NCBI RefSeq assembly: GCF_008710705.1
Contig: NZ_VYRZ01000001.1
Span: forward strand, 1 to 64,000
Reading direction: 5' to 3'
From: Microbacterium radiodurans
Lineage (GTDB): Bacteria; Actinomycetota; Actinomycetes; Actinomycetales; Microbacteriaceae
DNA: 64,000 bases
A program made the position numbers and the translations under genes. Under the pieces are notes generated by a model that had not been told where the DNA came from, did not search any database, and was given only the letters and a program-made list of their open reading frames with translations. Below, in pieces: positions 24,876-32,858 of the stretch; position 1 is the first letter of the stretch; each line of letters opens with the position of its first letter.

Positions 24876-24881
24876 TAGAGT
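24876..24881 (+). promoter_or_regulatory. TAGAGT -10 box, leaderless start of the DUF4012 gene
   Basis: TAGAGT ends six bases before the GTG at 24888. The sequence TAGAGT is the same hexamer used at the GH6 gene. Confidence 0.55.
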
Positions 24882-24887
24882 GATCGG

Positions 24888-26684
24888 GTGCCAGCCGCCT
24901 CGACGCCCCGTTCCCTGCGCACCGCTCAGCTCGTCCTGACGATCATCGCGGGCGGCCTCCTCGTCGTCATCGTCGCGATGCTGGCCTGGGTCGGGATCCG
25001 CGGAGCCCTGGCCTATTCCGAGCTGCGCAGCGCCGAGACCTCGGCTCGCGCCGCCATGGACACGATCAGCGACCCGGCGCAGACAGCGCCGCACATCGCC
25101 GAATTCGCCTCCCACGCGGCTTCGGCGCACGATCTCACCTCGGACCCGGTGTGGCGACTCGCCGAGGCGGCGCCGTGGGCCGGCCCCCAGCTGCGGGCCG
25201 TCTCGACGATCGCGGCAGCGGCGGACGGCGTGGCACGCGAGGCGCTCGTCCCGCTGTCCGACGTGGTCTCGGCCTTCTCCGTCGACGCCTTCCGCCCGGT
25301 GGACGGCCGCATCGACACGGCCGTCTTCCGCGAGATCGCCGGGCCCGCGCGGACGGGGGCTGATGCCGTCGCGGATGCCGCGGCATCCGTCTCGGCGCTC
25401 GACGACGCCCCGCTGCTGGGCCCCGTCCGCGAAGCCGTCGAAGAGGTCGCGACCCTGCTCGACACCGGCGCCTCGGCGACGGATGCGCTCGCGCGCGCGG
25501 CGCACCTGCTGCCCGCGATGCTCGGAGCGGACGGCGAGCGCTCCTACCTCATCGCCTTCCAGAACAACGCGGAATGGCGCTCCCTCGGCGGGATCGTCGG
25601 CGCGATGGCGGTCGTCCGCACGGCCGACGGCGCGATCGAGATGACCGCGCAGGGTTCGTCGTCGGACTTCTCGCGGTTCGACGAGTCGGTGCTCCCGCTC
25701 GAGCCGGAGCTCGACCGCCTCTTCGAGGCGCGGCCGGGCCGATTCGTCCAGAACGTCACCCAGATCCCCGACTTCACGATCGGTGGCCCGCTGGCGCGGG
25801 AGATGTGGCAGCGGCAGACCGGCCAGCAGGTCGACGGCGTCATCGCGACCGATCCCGTCGCGCTGTCCTACATCCTCGCGGCGACGGGGCCGGTCGACCT
25901 GCCCACCGGGGACGTGCTGACCTCCGACAACGCCGTCTCCCTCCTTCTCAACGACGTCTACCTGCGGTACGAGCAGCCTCGGGACCAGGACGCGTTCTTC
26001 GCTGCGGCCGCGGCCGCGGTGTTCGATCGCCTCGCGACGGGAGCGGCCGACCCTGCCGCGCTCATCACGGCACTCGGGAAGGCCGGCGACGAGCGGCGTC
26101 TGCTGCTGTGGAGCGCCGACGCCGACGACCAGGCCGTCCTCGCCGGCACGACGCTCGCGGGCGAGCTGCCGGTGTCGACGGCCGACGACGCGGCCTTCGG
26201 CGTCTACCTCAACGACGGCACCGGCTCCAAGATGGACTACTACGTCACCGCCGACACGAGCCTGACATGGGAGTCGTGCACGCTCGATGCCCGTGGCCGC
26301 AACGCCGCGCCGATCACCCTGCAGGTGACGGTGACGAACACCGCGCCCGCGGATGCCGCGACCTCCCTGCCGACCTACATCACCGGCGGCGGCGGGTTCG
26401 GCGTTCCCGCCGGCATCTCCCGCACCGTCGCCTACCTCTACCTGCCGACCGACGCCGCGCTGACCTCGGCCGTGCGCTCGGACCGCGCCGGCTTCGGCGG
26501 CGGGACCCACGACGGACGGCAGGTGCTGGCCTTCGGCTCGGATCTCGCTCCCGGCGAGAGCATCACGGCCACCGTCACGGTGATCCCGCCGGGCGAGGGC
26601 GCGAGCTCGGCGACGGCCTCGGTCACCCCCACGATCGACGCGAACCGGCCCACGTCGGTTGTCGCCACCTGCGGCGCCCCGTAG
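24888..26684 (+). CDS. DUF4012-family membrane-anchored extracytoplasmic protein
   Basis: The 598-residue protein has one N-terminal membrane helix (about residues 16-45, LVLTIIAGGLLVVIVAMLAW), a helical region (about 45-200) and a DUF4012 domain with typical text YLIAFQNNAEWRSLGGIVGA and YILAATGPVDLPTGDVLTSDNAV. The C-terminal third (about 450-590) is beta-rich and Gly/Thr-rich. DUF4012 proteins of actinobacteria are often found in exopolysaccharide loci, but the role is not defined. It lies on the other strand from the lipoprotein/GT2 operon, next to it. The TAG stop forms the first bases of the -10 box of the following LPATG gene. Confidence 0.85.
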   Translation: MPAASTPRSLRTAQLVLTIIAGGLLVVIVAMLAWVGIRGALAYSELRSAETSARAAMDTISDPAQTAPHIAEFASHAASAHDLTSDPVWRLAEAAPWAGPQLRAVSTIAAAADGVAREALVPLSDVVSAFSVDAFRPVDGRIDTAVFREIAGPARTGADAVADAAASVSALDDAPLLGPVREAVEEVATLLDTGASATDALARAAHLLPAMLGADGERSYLIAFQNNAEWRSLGGIVGAMAVVRTADGAIEMTAQGSSSDFSRFDESVLPLEPELDRLFEARPGRFVQNVTQIPDFTIGGPLAREMWQRQTGQQVDGVIATDPVALSYILAATGPVDLPTGDVLTSDNAVSLLLNDVYLRYEQPRDQDAFFAAAAAAVFDRLATGAADPAALITALGKAGDERRLLLWSADADDQAVLAGTTLAGELPVSTADDAAFGVYLNDGTGSKMDYYVTADTSLTWESCTLDARGRNAAPITLQVTVTNTAPADAATSLPTYITGGGGFGVPAGISRTVAYLYLPTDAALTSAVRSDRAGFGGGTHDGRQVLAFGSDLAPGESITATVTVIPPGEGASSATASVTPTIDANRPTSVVATCGAP

Positions 26685-26687
26685 ACT
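26659..26687 (+). promoter_or_regulatory. Promoter of the first LPATG gene, inside the end of the DUF4012 gene
   Basis: TTGTCG (26659-26664) and TAGACT (26682-26687) are 17 bp apart. The first three bases of the -10 are the DUF4012 stop codon. The predicted leader is about 30 nt and carries a GAAGAGAG ribosome binding site. Confidence 0.6.
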
Positions 26688-26724
26688 CCGGTCACCCCCC
26701 TGGCACGAAGAGAGCGATCCCCCG

Positions 26725-27303
26725 ATGCACCGCACCCCCCGTCGATCCGTCGGTCGCACCACCGCTCTCGCCGCCGCTGCGCTCGGCGCAGCCGCGATCG
26801 TCGCCGCGGGCGCAGCGCTCCCGGCCGCCGCGAGCGCCTCGACGATCTACCCGCCGACGAACTCCTGCACGACCAACCCGAGCACCTTCACCGCGGGAGG
26901 CACCGTCGCGTTCGGCTGCACCGACGGGACGTTCGGGCCCGACGAGGCCGTGACGATCACTGTCCGCGGCGAGAACGGCGCCGGCGTCGACTTCGCCGTG
27001 GCATCCTTCGCGGTCACGACCGGCAGCACCGTGCGCCAGTCGACCGCGGCGGGCGCGCTCGACGACGTGACCCTCACCTTCCCCGCCGATGCCGTCGGCG
27101 TCTACAACATCGAGGCGATCTCGGCATCGTCGGCCGGCGGCACCGCCAGCGCATCCGTCACGACCGAGGCCGGGCTCCCGGCGACCGGCGGCGACGCGCG
27201 CACGGCGCTCGGCCTGTGGGTCGGTGGCGGGGCGCTCGTCGCCGCCGGCGCCGTCATCGCGATCACCACCGCCGTCCGCCGCGCTCAGGACGCCCGCGTC
27301 TGA
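26725..27303 (+). CDS. Small LPATG cell-wall-anchored protein
   Basis: The 192-residue protein has a secretion signal (about residues 1-38, ending AAASAS), a beta-rich domain of about 110 residues (STFTAGGTVAFGCTDGTF, GVYNIEAISASS) and a complete sortase sorting signal: LPATGGD, a hydrophobic helix (LGLWVGGGALVAAGAVIAI) and a basic tail (RRAQDARV). A sortase should cut between Thr and Gly and attach the protein to peptidoglycan. Two cysteines (in NSCTTN and FGCTDG) may form a disulfide, an absent feature in the next paralogue. The only sortase in this window is pilus-type and 23 kb away, so the housekeeping sortase must lie elsewhere. Confidence 0.88.
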   Translation: MHRTPRRSVGRTTALAAAALGAAAIVAAGAALPAAASASTIYPPTNSCTTNPSTFTAGGTVAFGCTDGTFGPDEAVTITVRGENGAGVDFAVASFAVTTGSTVRQSTAAGALDDVTLTFPADAVGVYNIEAISASSAGGTASASVTTEAGLPATGGDARTALGLWVGGGALVAAGAVIAITTAVRRAQDARV

Positions 27304-27364
27304 TCCTCGGCGCGCCGTCGCCGATACGGTTCGCGAAATATTAATGCGATAGAAACACCGCGAC

Positions 27365-27394
27365 TTGCTTCCGGCGTCCGTTTCCCTGGATACT
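27365..27394 (+). promoter_or_regulatory. Candidate promoter of the second LPATG gene
   Basis: TTGCTT (27365-27370) and GATACT (27389-27394) are 18 bp apart in an unusually AT-rich 180-bp intergenic region. The leader of about 80 nt ends in AGGAAAGCAGGA before the ATG. Confidence 0.5.
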
Positions 27395-27482
27395 GGCTGA
27401 GAACCACTCCTGACACGATCCCTTGCATGTTCTATCGGTTGGGTGTGAACGCCACCGGACATCCCCAGGAAAGCAGGACTTC

Positions 27483-28040
27483 ATGAAGAACCGTCTCATC
27501 AAGGCGGCCGCCGCCTCGGCCATCGCCGTCGCCGCCGTCTTCGCGGCCCCGGCCATGGCCAACGCCTCGTACGTCACCCCGGTTCCCGTGGGCGGCACGT
27601 CTGTCACGCTGGCGGCCGGCGGAACCGCGACCATCGCCTTCGACGACTTCGAGCCCAACGAGCAGGTCACCGGCACGCTGACCGGCGAGAACGCCGCCGC
27701 CGGCTCGGTCGCCTTCGTCAAGTTCGCCGTCACCTCGACGTCGGCGACCAAGGCAGCCAACGCCGCCGGTGAGGTCGCCTTCACGGTCACCCTCCCCGCC
27801 AACGCGAGCGGCACCTACACGCTGACCGCGACCGGCGCCGTCTCGGGTGCAGCCACCCCCGTCACCATCGCGCTCCCGGCCGCTGCCGGTGGCTCGACCG
27901 GCACCCTGCCGGCCACGGGTGGCGACAACGCCGCTCTCCTCGGCCTGTGGATCGGCGGCGGCGCCCTCGTCCTCGCCGGTGGCAGCATCGCGGTCGCCAG
28001 CACGGTCCGCCGTCAGCGCAACGCTCAGGTCGCTGCCTGA
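27483..28040 (+). CDS. Second small LPATG cell-wall-anchored protein
   Basis: The 185-residue protein repeats the plan of its neighbour: a signal peptide (about residues 1-29, ending AMANAS), a beta domain (VTLAAGGTATIAFDDFEPNEQVTGTL ... ANASGTYTLTATGAVSG; shown in parts) and a sorting signal LPATGGDNAALLG with a helix and tail RRQRNAQVAA. Both begin the domain with TFTAGGTVAF or LAAGGTATIAF, so they are paralogues from a tandem duplication. The core has no cysteine. Such small, abundant wall proteins often coat the surface; a specific role cannot be seen. A perfect terminator follows. Confidence 0.88.
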   Translation: MKNRLIKAAAASAIAVAAVFAAPAMANASYVTPVPVGGTSVTLAAGGTATIAFDDFEPNEQVTGTLTGENAAAGSVAFVKFAVTSTSATKAANAAGEVAFTVTLPANASGTYTLTATGAVSGAATPVTIALPAAAGGSTGTLPATGGDNAALLGLWIGGGALVLAGGSIAVASTVRRQRNAQVAA

Positions 28041-28058
28041 TCGCACCCCGCATCGAAC

Positions 28059-28090
28059 GGATGCCCCGGAGCTTCGGCTCCGGGGCATCC
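28059..28090. terminator. Strong bidirectional terminator with a TTCG loop
   Basis: GGATGCCCCGGAGC, a TTCG loop and the exact complementary arm make a 14-bp stem. It separates the convergent LPATG and EEP-family genes; GTCGTTTC follows on the plus strand and a weaker T-run on the minus strand. Confidence 0.9.
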
Positions 28091-28116
28091 GTCGTTTCGC
28101 GGGGGTTCCGTATCGA

Positions 28117-28785
28117 TCAGCTCGGCTCGGCCGTGACGAGGATCGGGAGATGGTCGCTCAGCCCCTGCGGGAGCGTCTGGATGCGGGCGATGTCGAACCC
28201 GACGCTCGTGGCGAAGTCGTAGTGCCCGCGGAAGAACTTGTACCGCGTGTAGGTGCGGGTGTCGCTGAGGGTCAGCTCGTACCCCTGCTTGCGGACGATC
28301 TGGCCGAGGTTCTCTTTGAACACCGGGTAGTTGTAATCGCCCACCATGAGGATCGGCAGGCCCTCGCCGAGCTCCGAGAGCGACGTCAGCGCCGCCTGGA
28401 TCTGATTGCGCCGGAGCGAGTTCAGCGCCGTCAGCGGTGCCGCGTGGAAGCTCGCCACGATCACGTCGCGACCGTCGTCGATGTCGCGCAGCCGAACGCC
28501 GAGGAGCCGCTCCTCAGCCGGTTTGAGCACGCGGTCGTGGAGCGACTTCTTCAGCGCCAGCGAGCGCACCCCGACCGCGCGGAACGTGTTCTCGCGGAAG
28601 TAGACGGCGAGGCCCAGGCGATTGCGCGCCGTGGCGTCCGCCAGGCGCAGCCCGGAGATCTCATCGGGGATGCCGGTGGTGTCGGCCTCCTGCAGGCAGA
28701 GCACGTCGGCGCCGTGCCGGTCGACGAGCTCCGCGAGCTCGGATGCGGCGCGGTGCTTTCGCAGGTTGTACGAGATGACCTTCAT
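28117..28785 (-). CDS. Endonuclease/exonuclease/phosphatase (EEP) family protein
   Basis: The 222-residue protein shows the EEP order: ISYNLRKHR at the N-terminus, LCLQEAD with the metal-binding Glu (about residue 33), a GDYNYPVF motif replacing GDFN, and SDHLPILV with the catalytic Asp-His near the C-terminus. Such enzymes cut phosphodiester or phosphate-ester bonds with Mg2+. There is no signal peptide, so the enzyme is cytosolic; the substrate could be DNA, RNA or a small phosphate ester. It starts seven bases after the truA stop on the same strand and is probably co-transcribed with it. A terminator separates it from the LPATG gene. Confidence 0.85.
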   Translation of the reverse strand: MKVISYNLRKHRAASELAELVDRHGADVLCLQEADTTGIPDEISGLRLADATARNRLGLAVYFRENTFRAVGVRSLALKKSLHDRVLKPAEERLLGVRLRDIDDGRDVIVASFHAAPLTALNSLRRNQIQAALTSLSELGEGLPILMVGDYNYPVFKENLGQIVRKQGYELTLSDTRTYTRYKFFRGHYDFATSVGFDIARIQTLPQGLSDHLPILVTAEPS

Positions 28786-28792
28786 GGTGCCG

Positions 28793-29662
28793 TCAGGCTA
28801 CGCCCGGCAGCTTTCCATCGGATGGCAGTTGCGCGTCGGCGTCCCGGCGTGCTCGTGTCTGCTCGGCGCGGCTCGCGAGCAGATCGTCGGCCGGATACCC
28901 GACCTCGGTGAGGGTGAGACCTCGCGCGGCGAGGACGGCGAAGGCGCTCGTACGCGTCCCCTCGTCGCGGAGCCGCGCGACGTCATCGACCTGCAGCCGC
29001 CCCTCTCCGACGGCCACGCACGCACCGACGAGGGCGCGGACCATGCTGTGGCAGAAAGCGTCCGCCTTCACGTTGGCGACGAGAACGCCGGAGACGTCCC
29101 GCCGCCAGTCGAACTCGAGCAGCGTACGGATCGTCGTCGCCTCCGGACGCGGCTTGCAGTAGGCGGCGAAGTCGTGGAGTCCCACGAGCGAGCGTGCCGC
29201 GGCATCCATCGCCTTCTCGTCGAGGGATGCCGGCACGAAGGTCGTCCGCAACCGCTCCAGCGGGTCGTAGCCGACGGTGCGGTCCGCGACCCGGTAGGCG
29301 TAGCGGCGCCAGACGGCCGAGAAACGCGCGTCGAAGCCGATCGGCGCCGCCGAGGTCGCGCGCACGGTGACGTCGGCGTAACGGCCGAGCACCCCGTTCA
29401 GTCGCGGCGCGAGGCCCGCGGCGTCCGAGATGCGCCCGCGTTCGAGCCGCGACGCCTGCGCCGCCGTGAGGTCGATGTGCGCGACCTGACCGGAGGCGTG
29501 CACACCCGCATCCGTCCGCCCCGCCACGACGAGCTGGGCGTCGCCGCCGAGCACGCGTGAGATCGCGGCCTCGATCGACCCCTGGACCGTGCGCAGCTGC
29601 GGCTGACGGGCCCAGCCCGAGAAGCCCGTGCCGTCGTAGGCGATGTCCAGACGCAGGCGCAT
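28793..29662 (-). CDS. truA: tRNA pseudouridine(38-40) synthase TruA
   Basis: The 289-residue enzyme isomerises uridines 38-40 in the anticodon arm of many tRNAs. The catalytic Asp is in AGRTDAGVHASGQVAH (about residue 52), and other conserved parts are RLDIAYDGTGFSGWARQP at the start, FDARFSAVWRRYAYRV, HDFAAYCK and FCHSMVRALVGACVAVG. In many actinobacteria truA follows rplQ directly; here two unrelated genes lie between them. A TAGGCT box six bases before the ATG indicates its own leaderless promoter, which fits its separation from the ribosomal operon. The C-terminus extends slightly beyond the conserved fold. Confidence 0.95.
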   Translation of the reverse strand: MRLRLDIAYDGTGFSGWARQPQLRTVQGSIEAAISRVLGGDAQLVVAGRTDAGVHASGQVAHIDLTAAQASRLERGRISDAAGLAPRLNGVLGRYADVTVRATSAAPIGFDARFSAVWRRYAYRVADRTVGYDPLERLRTTFVPASLDEKAMDAAARSLVGLHDFAAYCKPRPEATTIRTLLEFDWRRDVSGVLVANVKADAFCHSMVRALVGACVAVGEGRLQVDDVARLRDEGTRTSAFAVLAARGLTLTEVGYPADDLLASRAEQTRARRDADAQLPSDGKLPGVA

Positions 29663-29668
29663 CGGTCC

Positions 29669-29674
29669 AGCCTA
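29669..29674 (-). promoter_or_regulatory. TAGGCT -10 box, leaderless start of truA
   Basis: TAGGCT on the minus strand, then GGACCG, then the truA ATG: the same six-base spacing as elsewhere. A TACACT box (29698-29703) faces the other way toward the acyltransferase. Confidence 0.55.
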
Positions 29675-29751
29675 CCGAGCGGGCGACGACGCTCGCCTAC
29701 ACTGGGATGCCGTCGCCTCGCCCACCCCCACGACGCTTCGGACCGCCCCGC

Positions 29752-31725
29752 ATGACCGCTCCCCCGCCCCGCCACGCCCGCATCGCCGGGCTCGACGGGT
29801 TGCGCGCGCTCGCGGTCGGGCTCGTCGTCGTGTACCACCTGTTCCCGGGCTCGTGGGTCAGCAGCGGATTCGTCGGCGTCGATGTCTTCTTCGTCATCTC
29901 GGGCTTCCTCATCACGACGCTGCTGCTGCGCGAGCGCGCGCGCGACGGGCGTATCGCGCTCCGCCGATTCTGGGCGCGCCGAGCCCGACGGCTGCTTCCC
30001 GCGCTGGCCGCGGTCGTCCTCGTGTGCGCGTCGCTCGCGTGGGTCGTGGGCGGCGACGTGCTCGTCGGGATGGGGCCACAGGTCGCCGGTGCGGCGACGT
30101 TCTCGTACAACTGGGTCTCGATGGCGGACGGCGCGAGCTACTTCTCCTCAGCCGACCCCGAGATCTTCCGGAACCTCTGGTCGCTGGCCGTCGAGGAGCA
30201 GTTCTACGTGCTGTGGCCGCTCCTGCTTCCCCTCTTCCTGCTCCTGCGCGGTCGCGTGCTGCGGGCGGGCGCAGCAGCGATCCTCGCCGCCGCCTCGGCG
30301 GCGTGGGCGGTCACGAGCGTCGCCGGCGGTGCCGACATCACCCGCGTCTACTTCGGCACCGATACGCACGCCTTCGGACTCCTCGCGGGTGTGGCGCTCG
30401 CCTTCGGCATGCACGGGCTCGTCGTGCGCCGCGCCTCGGTCGCCGGTGTCGGGCCCGCGTGGGGACTGGTGATCGGCACGGCGGCGCTCGGCGGTCTGGT
30501 CGTCACGGCCGTGGTCGGCGGCGGGGTCGCGCTCGGCGGCGACGGGACGACCTTCCCGCTGAGCAGCATCGTCGCGTCGGGCCTGACCGTCGTCGCGATC
30601 GCGGTCGCCGCCTGGCCGGCCTCCTGGTTCGGCCGCGCTCTGGAGATCCGGCCGCTGCGCTGGGTGGGCGAGCGCTCCTACGGCATCTATCTGTGGCACT
30701 GGCCCCTCGTCGTGCTCGCCACGGCGGGGGCGACCGGGGCGTCCGCCGACATCTCGGTTCCGGTGCTTCTCGGGATCGCGGTGCTGATTGCGACTCTCCT
30801 CGCCGCCGCGCTGTCGTACCGCTTCATCGAGCAGCCCGTGCGCCGTGCGGGCTTCCGCGGCGCGGCCCGTGGGCTCCGTCGGGCGCTCACGGCGCGGCCG
30901 AGTCGGCGCCTCGCCGCCTTCGGCGCGCTCGCACTCGCGCTGGCCGCCGTCGGGGGCACGACCGCTGCGGTGGCCGCCGCGCCCGACGAGACATCGAGCC
31001 AGGCGGCGGTCGACGCCGGTCGCGACGCTCTCGCGGGAGCCGGCTCCCCCGCGGACCGCACGCCGCCCACAGGCCCCGCCACGACCCCGTCCCCGACGGC
31101 CGGACCGGGTGACCGCACGCGTCCACCCGCCCCCGCTCCGGTGGACGGCAGCACCGTCAGCGCCGTCGGCGACTCCGTCATGCTCGCCTCGGCACCGGGC
31201 CTTCTCGAAGAGCTCCCCGGCATCCAGGTCGACGCTGAGGTGTCGCGCTCGCTGTGGGCGGGCACGCGCATCATCGAGGATCTCGCGGCTGCCGGCACCC
31301 TCCGCGAGTTCGTCGTGGTCGCCCTCGGCACCAACGGTCCCGTCGACGCGGAAGCGCTGCAGCGCATCGTCGATGCGGCGGGATCGGAGCGCTACGTCAT
31401 CCTCGTGAACGCCTTCGCGCCGCGCGACTGGATCCCGGGCGTCAACAGCGGCCTCGCCTCCTTCGCCGCCGGCCGGCCGCGCGTCATCGTGGCGGACTGG
31501 GCGGGAGCGGTCGAGAACCGGACCGACCTGCTCGCGGGGGATCGCATCCATCCCGGAGCTGCGGGTGGCCGGCTCTTCGCGACGACCGTGGAGAGTGCCA
31601 TCGAGCGCGTCGCGACCCGTCGAGCGACGGCCGAGTGGGCCGCCGCCCGCGCTCAGGAGGGGCTGCTCGACGTGCTCACGCCGGCGGGTGGGTCGGGCGA
31701 GGCCCCCGGCCCGTCCGATCAGTAG
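29752..31725 (+). CDS. OatA-like acyltransferase (acyltransferase-3 plus SGNH domains)
   Basis: The 657-residue protein joins a ten-helix acyltransferase-3 domain (about residues 8-365; DGLRALAVGLVVVYHLFPG with the key His, and RRLLPALAAVV) to a Pro/Thr-rich linker and a C-terminal SGNH hydrolase-like domain (about 475-630; AVGDSVMLASA with the Ser, LGTNGP and DRIHPGAAG with the Asp-His). OatA and related enzymes carry acetyl across the membrane and place it on muramic acid or a wall glycan, which protects against lysozyme. ATG 29752 is preferred; ATG 29707 in frame is possible but lies three bases after a TACACT box. The gene separates truA from rplQ and overlaps the GNAT gene by seven bases tail to tail. 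Confidence 0.88.
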   Translation: MTAPPPRHARIAGLDGLRALAVGLVVVYHLFPGSWVSSGFVGVDVFFVISGFLITTLLLRERARDGRIALRRFWARRARRLLPALAAVVLVCASLAWVVGGDVLVGMGPQVAGAATFSYNWVSMADGASYFSSADPEIFRNLWSLAVEEQFYVLWPLLLPLFLLLRGRVLRAGAAAILAAASAAWAVTSVAGGADITRVYFGTDTHAFGLLAGVALAFGMHGLVVRRASVAGVGPAWGLVIGTAALGGLVVTAVVGGGVALGGDGTTFPLSSIVASGLTVVAIAVAAWPASWFGRALEIRPLRWVGERSYGIYLWHWPLVVLATAGATGASADISVPVLLGIAVLIATLLAAALSYRFIEQPVRRAGFRGAARGLRRALTARPSRRLAAFGALALALAAVGGTTAAVAAAPDETSSQAAVDAGRDALAGAGSPADRTPPTGPATTPSPTAGPGDRTRPPAPAPVDGSTVSAVGDSVMLASAPGLLEELPGIQVDAEVSRSLWAGTRIIEDLAAAGTLREFVVVALGTNGPVDAEALQRIVDAAGSERYVILVNAFAPRDWIPGVNSGLASFAAGRPRVIVADWAGAVENRTDLLAGDRIHPGAAGGRLFATTVESAIERVATRRATAEWAAARAQEGLLDVLTPAGGSGEAPGPSDQ

Positions 31726-32771
31726 CGACGCACCAGCACCCGATCCCGCTCGTACGCCGTGAAGCCGAGCCCGCCGTACAGCGCGTTCGCGCCCGTCGGA
31801 CTCTCGGTGTCGACGTCGAGCACCGCCATGCCGAGTCCGGCGTCGCGCATGGCGGCGAGACTGCGGGCGATGATGAGCGGCGCGAGGCCCCGTCGCCGGT
31901 GGGAGCGGACGACGCCGATGAGGTCGATGTAGGCATGAGGCCCGAGAACCTCCCAGTCGCCCTCGTTGACCGATGCGAGGCAGAACGCCACGATCCGGTC
32001 GCCCCCGCCTGCGCTGACATCGAGCGCGAGCGTGCACAGATCGGGGCGCAGGAATGCTCCGCCGACGAACTGCTGCCAGCGCTCCGACGGACTCGGCAGG
32101 CTGCCCCAGTGGTCGCGGAAGGCGTCGTTGCGCGCGAGGCGGGCGTCCTCCGCCCGGTCGGCGCTGTAGGGGACGAGCTCGATCTCGGCGGGCGCGGTGA
32201 GCTCCGGCACGTCCTCGCGGAGGTCACGGTGCATGGTCGAGAACCAGCGCTCGGTCCGGTATCCGTGCGTCGTCCCGATGCGCTCGAGCGCGGCATCCTT
32301 CTCACCGGCGTACACGTGGATCTCCCCGGGCAGGTGCGCCGCGGGATCGTCCGCGCCGCCGACCTCCGCGAGCTGCTGCTCGGCTCGCGCGTGCTGCCAC
32401 CCGAAGAGCCGGGCACCGACACCCCGCCCCCGCCAGTCGGGGCGGACCGCGCCGATGAGGTTGACGTGGACGTGCTCGTCGAGTGACGGATGCCGCATCG
32501 CACTGCCCGCGGCGACGGGCGAGCCGTCGGGCGCGAACGCGAGAAGGATGTCGCGCGCGGGGTCGACGTGCGAGAGGGCGAAGTTCTCGGCGACCTCCTC
32601 GCGCGGGGTCGTCCAGGTCGGGTGGTCGACGGCATCCGCCGCGGCGAGGACGGCGTGAACGGCGTCGACGTCGTCCACCGTCGCGGTGCGCCACGTGGCG
32701 ATGTCGGGGTGCGTCGGCAGGGCGGGGTCGGATGCCGCGCCCACCCGCTCGGCCAGGGTCGATTCAGTCAC
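31719..32771 (-). CDS. Tandem double-GNAT acetyltransferase
   Basis: The 350-residue protein has two GNAT folds: the first (about residues 25-180) with an acetyl-CoA loop VRPDWRGRGVGARLF, and the second (about 190-345) with VVRSHRRRGLAPLIIARSL and the closing TGANALYGGLGF. Double-GNAT proteins include mycothiol synthase, but this protein lacks enough similarity for that claim. The GTG at 32771 is chosen over an upstream GTG because a CAGGCT box stands six bases before it. The substrate is unknown. It lies just after the rplQ terminator on the same strand. Confidence 0.85.
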   Translation of the reverse strand: MTESTLAERVGAASDPALPTHPDIATWRTATVDDVDAVHAVLAAADAVDHPTWTTPREEVAENFALSHVDPARDILLAFAPDGSPVAAGSAMRHPSLDEHVHVNLIGAVRPDWRGRGVGARLFGWQHARAEQQLAEVGGADDPAAHLPGEIHVYAGEKDAALERIGTTHGYRTERWFSTMHRDLREDVPELTAPAEIELVPYSADRAEDARLARNDAFRDHWGSLPSPSERWQQFVGGAFLRPDLCTLALDVSAGGGDRIVAFCLASVNEGDWEVLGPHAYIDLIGVVRSHRRRGLAPLIIARSLAAMRDAGLGMAVLDVDTESPTGANALYGGLGFTAYERDRVLVRRY

Positions 32772-32777
32772 CCGACC

Positions 32778-32783
32778 AGCCTG
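32778..32783 (-). promoter_or_regulatory. CAGGCT -10-like box, leaderless start of the double-GNAT gene
   Basis: CAGGCT on the minus strand ends six bases before the GTG at 32771, directly after the rplQ terminator. Confidence 0.45.
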
Positions 32784-32792
32784 ACACAAACG

Positions 32793-32826
32793 ACGGACCC
32801 GCACCCTCGAGAGGATGCGGGTCCGT
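32793..32826 (-). terminator. Terminator of the rpoA-rplQ unit
   Basis: ACGGACCCGCA and TGCGGGTCCGT form a perfect 11-bp stem with a 12-nt loop; CGTTTGTGT follows on the minus strand. It ends transcription after rplQ. Confidence 0.88.
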
Positions 32827-32858
32827 GGTCCGAGCCCGAGCTCGGGCAGCCGGAGCTC

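Noticed and set aside
31719..32771. Mycothiol synthase (mshD) for the double-GNAT protein
   Set aside because: Tandem GNAT is shared, but no specific motif or neighbour supports it.
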